Positions 7,041 to 14,144 of a stretch of DNA of 63,414 bases are shown piece after piece. Position numbers and translations under genes: made by a program. Source of the stretch: an uncultured Clostridia bacterium. Its GTDB lineage: Bacteria; Bacillota; Clostridia; Christensenellales; Aristaeellaceae. The stretch covers positions 1-63,414 of the forward strand of contig CANOHT010000016.1 in the NCBI GenBank assembly GCA_947565865.1. Reading direction: 5' to 3'. Under the pieces are notes generated by a model, which did no database searches, was not told where the DNA came from, and saw only the letters and a program-made list of their open reading frames with translations. Within the stretch, counting starts at the first letter, position 1. Each line of letters begins with the position of its first letter.

Positions 7041-8504
7041 ATGGAAGATTATACGATGACGGACTGGGATGACCTGCCCTTCGACAAGCTTCATGAGGAG
7101 TGCGGCGTCTTCGGCATCTATCACAAGGGCGAAGCGGAAAACCTGGCGTCGGACGTGTATCACGCGCTGTATGCCCTTCAGCACCGGGGGCAGGAGAGCT
7201 GCGGCATAGCTGTCAACCGGGACGGCGTCATCAGCTGCCACAAGGATGTGGGCCTGGTGAACGACGTTTTCAGCGCGGACGTGCTGGGCAAGATGACCAA
7301 GGGGCAGGCGGCCGTGGGCCACTGCCGCTACGCCACCACCGGCACCCTCAACCGCAACAACGCCCAGCCCATGCTGGTCAATCACCGCAAGGGAACGATG
7401 GCCCTGTGCCATAACGGCAACCTGACCAACGCCTTCCAGCTGCGGGAGGGTCTTGAGGAGACCGGAGCCATCTTCCACACCACCTCCGATACGGAGGTCA
7501 TCGCCTACATCATTACCCAGCAGCGGCTGAAGTGCGCCTCCATCGAGGCGGCGGTGCTGGCGGCCATGGGGCAGCTGGAAGGCGCCTATTCCCTGGTGAT
7601 GATGAGCTCCACCAAGCTCATCGCGGCCCGGGACCCTCACGGCTTCCGCCCGCTGTGCATGGGCCATATCGGCGAGGACGTGGTCTTTGCCTCGGAATCC
7701 TGCGCCCTGGACGCCGTGGGCGCCACCTTCGACCGGGACATCGAGGCCGGCGAGGTGGTGGTGGTCAGTTCGGAGGGCGTTAAGTCCTACAAGCTGGAAA
7801 ACGCCAGGCACGATGGCATGTGCGTCTTCGAGTATATCTACTTTGCCCGGCCCGACAGCGTGGTGGACGGCAGCTCCGTGCATGAGGCCCGGGTGCGCGC
7901 CGGTTCCTTCCTGGCCCTGGAGCATCCTGTGCAGGCGGATGTGGTCATCGGTGTGCCGGATTCTGGCCTGGACGCGGCCATCGGCTTTGCCCGGCAGAGC
8001 GGCATTCCCTATGGCCTGGGCTTCATCAAGAACAAGTACATCGGCCGCACCTTCATCCAGCCGGAGCAAAAGCAGCGCCAAAATGCCGTGCGCATCAAGC
8101 TCAACGTCATTTCCGAGACGGTGCGGGGCAAGCGTGTGGTCATGGTGGACGATTCCCTGGTGCGCGGTACCACGTCGGCCCGCATCGTCAGGCTGCTGCG
8201 GGAGGCGGGAGCCACGGAGGTGCATGTGCGCCTGTCGGCGCCGCCCTTTACCCACCCCTGCTTCTTCGGCACGGATGTGGATTCCACCGACGGCCTGATC
8301 GCGGCCAAGCACAGCCATGAGGAGATCTGCCGGATCATCGGCGCGGATTCCATCGGCTTTCTGTCCCTGGACGCCTGCGACAAGCTGGCTGCCCATAGTC
8401 AGTGCGGCTTCTGCAAGGGCTGCTTCACGGGGGAATACCCTGTCAGCGTACCCTGCGAAAAAGCCAAGCATCGGTTTGAACAGCCCCTTTCCGGGCGGGA
8501 ATGA
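7041..8504 (+). CDS. purF: Amidophosphoribosyltransferase PurF (Fe-S type)
   Basis: Commits PRPP to purine synthesis by transferring the amide of glutamine. The 487-residue chain has a propeptide of about 20 residues before Cys21 (EECGVFGIYH), the N-terminal nucleophile exposed by processing as in Bacillus subtilis. The PRPP motif VVMVDDSLVRGTTS lies near residue 366. Cys407 (FTHPCFFG) and Cys455/Cys458 (CGFCKGC) match the cysteines that hold a 4Fe-4S cluster in the Bacillus-type enzyme, which fits an anaerobe. ATG 7041 follows purC by two bases; ATG 7056 is a possible alternative start. Confidence 0.97.
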   Translation: MEDYTMTDWDDLPFDKLHEECGVFGIYHKGEAENLASDVYHALYALQHRGQESCGIAVNRDGVISCHKDVGLVNDVFSADVLGKMTKGQAAVGHCRYATTGTLNRNNAQPMLVNHRKGTMALCHNGNLTNAFQLREGLEETGAIFHTTSDTEVIAYIITQQRLKCASIEAAVLAAMGQLEGAYSLVMMSSTKLIAARDPHGFRPLCMGHIGEDVVFASESCALDAVGATFDRDIEAGEVVVVSSEGVKSYKLENARHDGMCVFEYIYFARPDSVVDGSSVHEARVRAGSFLALEHPVQADVVIGVPDSGLDAAIGFARQSGIPYGLGFIKNKYIGRTFIQPEQKQRQNAVRIKLNVISETVRGKRVVMVDDSLVRGTTSARIVRLLREAGATEVHVRLSAPPFTHPCFFGTDVDSTDGLIAAKHSHEEICRIIGADSIGFLSLDACDKLAAHSQCGFCKGCFTGEYPVSVPCEKAKHRFEQPLSGRE

Positions 8505-8530
8505 TCCAACCATACGCAAGGAGAGACGAT

Positions 8531-9568
8531 ATGAAGAGCGAGAGCGCAAGCTACAAGGCCGCGGGGGTTGACATCACCGCCGGCTACAAGGCCGTGGAGC
8601 TGATGAAGCAGCATGTGGCCCGCACCCTCACCTCGGGGGTGGTGGACGGCATCGGCGGCTTCGGCGGACTGTTTGAGCTGGACGTGAAGGGCATGGAGCG
8701 CCCTGTGCTGGTCAGCGGCACCGACGGCGTGGGCACCAAGCTGAAGATTGCCATGCTGCTGGACAAGCATGATACCATTGGCATCGACTGCGTAGCCATG
8801 TGCGTCAACGACGTGATCTGCTGCGGCGCCAAGCCCCTGCTTTTCCTGGATTACATCGCCTGCGGCAAGAATGTCCCGGAAAAAATCGCGCAGATTGTGG
8901 CCGGGGTGGCGGAGGGCTGTGTCCAGGCGGAATCCGCGCTGGTGGGCGGCGAAACGGCCGAGCATCCCGGCATGATGCCTGACGACGACTACGACCTGGC
9001 GGGCTTCTCCGTGGGCGTGGTGGACAGGAGCCGGATCATCGACCGGGAAACCATGACGCCCGGCGACGTCATCCTGGCGCTGCCCTCCACGGGCGTGCAT
9101 TCCAACGGCTTCTCCCTGGTGCGCAAGGTGTTCGGCATTGGCGCGGGCGGCGAGAACCGTACCTATGCCGAATTGGCGCAGCCCCTGTGGGAGACGCTGC
9201 TGACCCCCACGAAGATTTACGTCAAGCCGGTGATGGCGCTGCTGAAGGAGATTCAGCCCCGGGCCATCAGCCATATCACAGGCGGCGGCTTCTATGAGAA
9301 TATCCCCCGGGCGCTGAAGGACGGCTGCTGCGCCAGCATTCGCCGGGCTGATGTGCGGGTGCTGCCCATCTTCGACATCATTGCCCGGGAGGGCGGCATC
9401 CCCGAGCGGGACATGTTTAATACCTACAACATGGGCGTGGGCATGACCATGACCGTGGCGAAGGCGGACGCCGACCGTGCGCTGGCCATCCTGCGGGAGA
9501 ACGGCGAGCCCGGCGCGTATATCCTGGGCGAGATCGTTGCCGGGGAAAAGGGCGTGACGCTATGGTAA
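8531..9568 (+). CDS. purM: AIR synthetase PurM
   Basis: A 345-residue phosphoribosylformylglycinamidine cyclo-ligase that closes the imidazole ring to give AIR with ATP. It opens with SYKAAGVDITAGYKAVELMK and carries VSGTDGVGTKLKIA (about 61-74), the loop ALVGGETAEHPGMM and the ISHITGGGFYENIPR segment. The start at 8531 is chosen because AAGGAGAGACG lies just upstream and the length then fits the family; an in-frame ATG at 8501 has no good ribosome binding site. The gene overlaps purN by seven bases. Confidence 0.97.
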   Translation: MKSESASYKAAGVDITAGYKAVELMKQHVARTLTSGVVDGIGGFGGLFELDVKGMERPVLVSGTDGVGTKLKIAMLLDKHDTIGIDCVAMCVNDVICCGAKPLLFLDYIACGKNVPEKIAQIVAGVAEGCVQAESALVGGETAEHPGMMPDDDYDLAGFSVGVVDRSRIIDRETMTPGDVILALPSTGVHSNGFSLVRKVFGIGAGGENRTYAELAQPLWETLLTPTKIYVKPVMALLKEIQPRAISHITGGGFYENIPRALKDGCCASIRRADVRVLPIFDIIAREGGIPERDMFNTYNMGVGMTMTVAKADADRALAILRENGEPGAYILGEIVAGEKGVTLW

Positions 9569-10179
9569 GGGCCGCGATCCTGGTATCGGGCGGCGGCACC
9601 AATCTGCAGGCCATCATTGACGCCAAGGCGGCGGGTAGGATTCCTTCCGCCGAGCTGGCGCTGGTGATTGCTTCCACCGCGAAGGCCTACGCCATCCAGC
9701 GCGCGGAGGCGGCGGGCATTCCGGCGGTGGTGGTGCATAAGGACAAAGGGGAACCGGCGGAGGCCTACGGGGAAAGGCTGCTGGAAGTGCTGCGGGCGCA
9801 CCGGATCGACGTGGCGGTGCTGGCGGGCTTCCTGACCATTCTGCCGGAAAACGTGATCCGCGCCTATGACCACCGCATCCTGAACATTCACCCCAGCCTG
9901 ATTCCCTCCTTCTGCGGGGCGGGCTACTACGGGCTGCGCGTTCATGAGGCCGCGCTGGCCAAGGGCGTGAAGGTGACCGGGGCCACGGTGCATTTTGTCA
10001 ATGAGATTCCCGACGGCGGCGACATCATTGCCCAGAAGGCGGTGGCGGTGCTGCCGGGGGATACCGCGGAAGTGCTTCAGCGCCGGGTGATGGAGCAGGC
10101 GGAGTGGCTGCTGCTGCCCCAGGCGCTGGAGGAAGTGGCCGGCGCGATCCAGGGAGGTGCGGGGCGTGGAGCTGATTGA
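9562..10179 (+). CDS. purN: Phosphoribosylglycinamide formyltransferase PurN
   Basis: A 205-residue folate-dependent GAR transformylase using 10-formyl-THF. It shows AILVSGGGTNLQAIID at the N terminus, the active-site HPSLIPSFCG (Asn-His region INIHPS, about 111-118) and GATVHFVNEIPDGGDII with the catalytic Asp. The start codon lies inside the end of purM (ATGGTAA overlap), typical of translational coupling. No formate-dependent purT is seen here. Confidence 0.97.
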   Translation: MVRAAILVSGGGTNLQAIIDAKAAGRIPSAELALVIASTAKAYAIQRAEAAGIPAVVVHKDKGEPAEAYGERLLEVLRAHRIDVAVLAGFLTILPENVIRAYDHRILNIHPSLIPSFCGAGYYGLRVHEAALAKGVKVTGATVHFVNEIPDGGDIIAQKAVAVLPGDTAEVLQRRVMEQAEWLLLPQALEEVAGAIQGGAGRGAD

Positions 10180-10288
10180 GCTGACGCACCAGCAGATCGA
10201 GGCGCCGGAGGACGGCTTCAGCGACTACTTTTTTGTGAAACGCCTGAAAAGGCTGGAGAAACAGGAGGATGACGGATGGAAACCTTGA
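10166..10288 (+). CDS. Small ORF of 40 residues between purN and purO
   Basis: GTG at 10166 follows GGGAGG (10152-10157) by eight bases. The ORF overlaps the end of purN by 14 bases and the start of purO by 13 bases. The peptide is acidic at the N terminus and basic in the middle (FFVKRLKRLEKQ), with a central GFSDYFF. I do not recognise a family. The strong ribosome binding site and tight overlaps suggest that it is translated, at least to couple purO translation; a function of its own is unknown. Confidence 0.5.
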   Translation: MELIELTHQQIEAPEDGFSDYFFVKRLKRLEKQEDDGWKP

Positions 10289-10989
10289 ACCTGACGCAGC
10301 TGCTTCGCGCCAATACCTATCCCGGCCGCGGGATTGTCCTGGGGATGGACGAGCAGGGCAAGCATGCGGTGATGGCCTATTTCATCATGGGCCGCAGCGA
10401 GAACAGCCGCAACCGCGTGTTTGTGGAGAAGGATGGCGGCATCATCACCAAGGCCTTTGACGAGAGCAAGATGGTGGATCCCAGCCTGATTATCTACGCG
10501 CCGGTGAGGGTGCTGGGAACGGATACCATCGTTACCAACGGCGATCAGACCGATACGGTGTTCGACTTCATGGCGGCGGGCAAGTCCTTCGAGGACGCCC
10601 TGCGCACCCGCACCTTCGAGCCGGACGCCCCCAACTATACCCCGCGCATCTCCGGCGTGGTCAGCGTGAAGGATGGCAAGGCTTCCTATAAGCTGTCCAT
10701 TCTCAAGAGCGATGAAAATGACCCGGACTTCCCCCGGCGCTATTTCTTTGAGTATGAAGCGCCCCGGGCGGGCATCGGCCATTTTATCCATACCTATCGG
10801 TGCGACGGAAATCCCATTCCTTCCTTTGAGGGTGAGCCGGAGCGGGTGACCATCGCCGGGGACATCGACCGTTTCACCGAGGAAACGTGGAGCAGCCTGA
10901 ACGCCGACAACAAGGTGAGCCTGTTCGTACGTTCCATCGACGTGGCGACGGGCGTGGCGGAAACCCGCATCGTGAACAAGAACAAGTAA
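10276..10989 (+). CDS. purO: IMP cyclohydrolase, archaeal PurO type
   Basis: A 237-residue protein that matches the IMP_cyclohyd (PurO) family: LLRANTYPGRGIVLGMDEQG near the N terminus, AYFIMGRSENSRNRVF, and IIYAPVRVLG further on. The family closes FAICAR to IMP, the last step of the pathway. Most bacteria use the N-terminal MGS-like domain of bifunctional PurH for this. Here the next gene has only the transformylase half, so this protein should supply the cyclohydrolase. AGGAGGATGACGG lies before the start. A hairpin at 10997-11022 follows the stop. Confidence 0.85.
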   Translation: METLNLTQLLRANTYPGRGIVLGMDEQGKHAVMAYFIMGRSENSRNRVFVEKDGGIITKAFDESKMVDPSLIIYAPVRVLGTDTIVTNGDQTDTVFDFMAAGKSFEDALRTRTFEPDAPNYTPRISGVVSVKDGKASYKLSILKSDENDPDFPRRYFFEYEAPRAGIGHFIHTYRCDGNPIPSFEGEPERVTIAGDIDRFTEETWSSLNADNKVSLFVRSIDVATGVAETRIVNKNK

Positions 10990-10996
10990 GCAATAC

Positions 10997-11022
10997 GCTC
11001 TCCCCAAATAGGGAGAGCCTTT
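10997..11022 (+). terminator. Weak terminator-like hairpin after purO
   Basis: GCTCTCCC/GGGAGAGC, loop CAAATA, followed by only a short T run (CTTTG). It may reduce expression of the downstream genes rather than stop transcription. Confidence 0.45.
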
Positions 11023-11071
11023 GCTGCGCATAGGCGGACACGCAGGGCAGGGCTAACCGTTTCTGCCCCAT

Positions 11072-11390
11072 GCAGGCGCACACAGGCTGTACGCCAGTGC
11101 CAAGCGCTCGACGCCGAAGGGGAGTCCAGAGGGCCGATGGCCCTCTGGCGGGGTACAAGGGAAGCGCCCCTGGCCAAGCAGGCGGGCGCAAGCAATACGC
11201 TAGTCCCTGGCGTCGAACGCCGAGCGGGAGTCCAGAGGGCCGATGGCCCTCTGGCGGGATTCAGGGGCAGTGCCCCTGAAGCCCTCGCAGGCGCGTGTAA
11301 GCAAAAACGTCAGCCCCAGGCGTCTGACGCCGAAGGGGAGTCCAGAGGGCCGATGGCCCTCTGGCGGGGTACAGGGGCAGCGCCCCTGGG
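11072..11390 (+). repeat. Three tandem copies of a 106-109 bp hairpin repeat
   Basis: Units begin at 11072, 11178 and 11287. Each holds the perfect hairpin CCAGAGGGCC-GAT-GGCCCTCTGG (11126-11148, 11232-11254, 11342-11364). Units 2 and 3 add a second hairpin, AGGGGC with GCCCCT and loop AGT or AGC (11261-11279, 11372-11388). Between hairpins the copies share a block with GGCGTC and ACGCCGA. The array lies inside the purine operon between purO and the transformylase gene. Open frames through it code for a repetitive Gly/Pro/Arg peptide that I regard as spurious. Confidence 0.85.
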
Positions 11391-11407
11391 GAAAGGAGCA
11401 AGGTCGA

Positions 11408-12583
11408 ATGGCTACGGAACTGGAACTGAAATATGGCTGCAACCCGAATCAGAAGCCTTCCCGGATCTTCATGGAGGAAGGCGAGCTGCCGCTGGAGGTT
11501 CTCAGCGGCAGGCCCGGTTATATCAATTTTCTGGACGCGCTGAACGGCTGGCAGCTGGTGAGCGAGCTCAAGCGGGCCACGGGCCTGCCTGCCGCCGCGT
11601 CCTTCAAGCATGTGAGCCCCGCCGGCGCGGCTGTGGGCCTGCCGCTGAGTGATACCCTGCGCCAGATCTACTTTGTGGGCAAACAGGAGCTGTCGCCGCT
11701 GGCCTGCGCCTATGCCCGTGCCCGCGGCGCCGACCGCATGTCCTCCTTCGGGGACTGGATCGCGCTGTCCGATGTGTGCGACGAGGATACCGCAAAGCTG
11801 ATTAAGCCCGAGGTGTCCGACGGCGTGATCGCCCCCGGCTATACGGAGGAGGCCCTGGCCATCCTCCGGCAAAAGCGCAAGGGCAGCTACAATGTGGTGA
11901 AAATCGACCCGGCCTATCGTCCCGCGCCCATCGAGCGCAAGCAGGTGTTCGGCGTGACCTTCGAGCAGGGACGGAATGAGTTCGTCATCGACAATGACCT
12001 GCTGGCTAATATCGTCACCAAGAACAAGGAGCTGCCCGAGTCCGCCAAGCGCGATCTGGTCATCGCCCTGATTGTGCTGAAGTACACCCAGTCCAACTCC
12101 GTGTGCTATGCCAAGGACGGCCAGGCCATCGGCATCGGCGCGGGGCAGCAGAGCCGCATCCACTGCACCCGTCTGGCCGGGCAGAAGGCGGATAACTGGC
12201 TGCTGCGCCAGCATCCCCGGGTGCTGAATCTGCCCTTCGTGGACAAGATTGCCCGGCCTGACCGGGACAACACCATCGACGTGTATATCTCCGATGACCC
12301 GGAGGAGGTGCTGGGCGAGGGTCGCTGGCAGCGCTTCTTCAAGGAGAAGCCCGAACCCCTGACCCGGGAGGAAAAGCGGGCCTGGCTGGATCAGCAGACC
12401 GGCGTAGCCCTGGGCAGCGACGCCTTCTTCCCCTTTGGCGACAACATTGAGCGGGCGCATCGCTCTGGCGTGAGCTATGTGGCCCAGCCCGGCGGTTCTA
12501 TCCGTGATGACAACGTGATTGAGGTGTGCGACCTGTACAACATGGTCATGGCCTTCACGGGGATGCGGTTATTTCACCACTGA
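11408..12583 (+). CDS. purH: AICAR transformylase, stand-alone PurH C-terminal domain
   Basis: A 391-residue phosphoribosylaminoimidazolecarboxamide formyltransferase without the MGS-like cyclohydrolase half of normal PurH. It starts with LKYGCNPNQKPSRIF, has the catalytic Lys-His pair in FKHVSPAGAA, and ends with SDAFFPFGDNIE and QPGGSIRDD, all diagnostic of the AICARFT domain. The partner activity is supplied by the PurO-type gene upstream. ATG 11408 is chosen because AAAGGAG lies about 10 bases upstream; an upstream in-frame start at 11243 would read through repeat DNA and add a low-complexity tail. The gene is flanked by hairpin repeats on both sides. Confidence 0.9.
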   Translation: MATELELKYGCNPNQKPSRIFMEEGELPLEVLSGRPGYINFLDALNGWQLVSELKRATGLPAAASFKHVSPAGAAVGLPLSDTLRQIYFVGKQELSPLACAYARARGADRMSSFGDWIALSDVCDEDTAKLIKPEVSDGVIAPGYTEEALAILRQKRKGSYNVVKIDPAYRPAPIERKQVFGVTFEQGRNEFVIDNDLLANIVTKNKELPESAKRDLVIALIVLKYTQSNSVCYAKDGQAIGIGAGQQSRIHCTRLAGQKADNWLLRQHPRVLNLPFVDKIARPDRDNTIDVYISDDPEEVLGEGRWQRFFKEKPEPLTREEKRAWLDQQTGVALGSDAFFPFGDNIERAHRSGVSYVAQPGGSIRDDNVIEVCDLYNMVMAFTGMRLFHH

Positions 12584-12827
12584 CCAGGGGCGCTGCCCCT
12601 GGACCCTGCCAGAGGGTGCCACCCCTCTGGACGCCCATTCGGGTGGGCTGCAACTGGGTTCCTCCGCTGCGGGGGTCACGCCGCACAACAGGTGCGGCGC
12701 GACGCGAAACATGGGGTGGCGAGTACCTGCGAGTTTTGGGGTTCCCCCAGCGAACGCAGTTCGCTGGTAATGGGATTCTTAAGGGGCGATGCCCCTTAAG
12801 CGGAGGTACAGGAGGCGGAGCCTCCTG
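12584..12827 (+). repeat. Cluster of hairpins between purH and purD
   Basis: Five hairpins stand in a row: CCAGGGGC-GCT-GCCCCTGG (12584-12602), an imperfect CCAGAGGG/CCCTCTGG (12609-12630), CCAGCGAAC-GCA-GTTCGCTGG (12747-12767), CTTAAGGGGC-GAT-GCCCCTTAAG (12778-12800) and CAGGAGGC-GGA-GCCTCCTG (12809-12827). The first two are an inverted copy of the unit at 11072-11390. Stems differ in sequence but stay paired, with three-base loops in four of five. There is no gene in the region. Confidence 0.85.
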
Positions 12828-12851
12828 CCTCGTGACGAAGGAGAATAAGCC

Positions 12852-14126
12852 ATGAAGGTACTGATTGTAGGCGGCGGCGGCCGGGAGCATGCCATCGTCA
12901 TGAAGCTGGCGGAGAACAAGGCTGTGGAAAAGCTCTATGCCGCGCCGGGCAACGGCGGTATGGCCGCGCTGTGCGAGCTGGCGCCCATCAAGGCCACGGA
13001 TGTGGCGGGCATGGTCGCCTTCGCGCAGGCGCAGGCCATCGACTTTGTGGTGGTGGCGCCGGATGATCCCCTGTGCCTGGGCATGGTGGACGCCTTGAAA
13101 GCCGTAGGCATCCCCGCCTTCGGCCCGGAGAAAAACGCCGCCATCATCGAGGGTAGCAAGGTCTTCGCCAAGAACCTGATGAAGAAGTACGGCATTCCCA
13201 CCGCGGCCTATGAGACCTTTGAGGACTATGACGCCGCGGCCGCTTACCTCCGGGACGCCGCCTATCCCATCGTGGTCAAGGCGGACGGCCTGGCCCTGGG
13301 CAAGGGTGTGCTGATCTGCCAGGACCAGGCGGAGGCACTGGAGGCCGTGGCCTCCATGATGAAGGAGAACAAGTTCGGCGCGTCCGGGGCCCGTGTGGTC
13401 ATTGAGGAATTCCTCACGGGGCCGGAGGTATCCGTGCTGGCCTTCACCGACGGCAAAACGGTGAAGCCCATGGTGTCCAGCATGGATCACAAGCGCGCGC
13501 TGGATCATGACGAGGGCCTGAACACCGGCGGCATGGGTACCATCGCCCCCAACCCCTGCTATACCGAGGCGCTGGCGGAAAGGTGCATGAGGGAAATTTT
13601 CCTGCCCACCATCGCCGCCATGAACGCCGAGGGCCGTACCTTCCGGGGGTGCCTGTATTTCGGGCTGATGCTGACGCCCAAAGGGCCCAAGGTCATCGAG
13701 TACAACTGCCGCTTTGGCGACCCGGAGACCCAGGTGGTGCTGCCGCTTTTGCAAAGCGACCTGCTGACCATCATGCAGGCTACCGTGGACGGCACCCTGG
13801 ACAAAACCGAGGTTCGCTTCGCGGACGGCGCGGCCTGCTGCGTGGTGCTGGCTTCCGGCGGCTATCCGGTGAAGTATCAGAGCGGCTACCCCATTGCCGG
13901 CCTTCAGGAGGCGGAAAAAACGGCCCAGGTGTTCCACGCGGGAACGAAGCTGACCGAGCAGGGCGTGGTGACGGCGGGAGGCCGCGTGCTGGGCGTCACG
14001 GCCACGGCGGACACCCTGCGGGAAGCCATCGACAAGGCCTACGCGGCGGCGGATCAGATCGCCTTCACCGACCTGCACCGGCGGGAGGATATTGGCCAGC
14101 GCGCCCTTCTCGCCCTCAGGCAGTAA
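12852..14126 (+). CDS. purD: Phosphoribosylamine-glycine ligase PurD
   Basis: A 424-residue GAR synthetase (ATP-grasp fold) joining phosphoribosylamine and glycine. Seen are the N-terminal MKVLIVGGGGREHAIV, the lid segment IVVKADGLALGKGV, VVIEEFLTGPEVSVLAF and the metal and ATP site EYNCRFGDPETQVVLPLL. The length is standard. GACGAAGGAGAATAAGCC precedes the start. It follows the hairpin cluster in the operon and is followed by purL after an 18-base gap. Confidence 0.97.
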   Translation: MKVLIVGGGGREHAIVMKLAENKAVEKLYAAPGNGGMAALCELAPIKATDVAGMVAFAQAQAIDFVVVAPDDPLCLGMVDALKAVGIPAFGPEKNAAIIEGSKVFAKNLMKKYGIPTAAYETFEDYDAAAAYLRDAAYPIVVKADGLALGKGVLICQDQAEALEAVASMMKENKFGASGARVVIEEFLTGPEVSVLAFTDGKTVKPMVSSMDHKRALDHDEGLNTGGMGTIAPNPCYTEALAERCMREIFLPTIAAMNAEGRTFRGCLYFGLMLTPKGPKVIEYNCRFGDPETQVVLPLLQSDLLTIMQATVDGTLDKTEVRFADGAACCVVLASGGYPVKYQSGYPIAGLQEAEKTAQVFHAGTKLTEQGVVTAGGRVLGVTATADTLREAIDKAYAAADQIAFTDLHRREDIGQRALLALRQ

Positions 14127-14144
14127 CAGCACAGGAGGATAAGC

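Noticed and set aside
11072..11390. CRISPR array
   Set aside because: The units are 106-109 bp with only three copies, the sequences between the hairpins are themselves related, and no cas gene is present.
11243..11407. N-terminal extension of the AICAR transformylase
   Set aside because: The upstream frame reads through repeat DNA and gives a low-complexity peptide. ATG 11408 has a proper RBS and matches the domain start.
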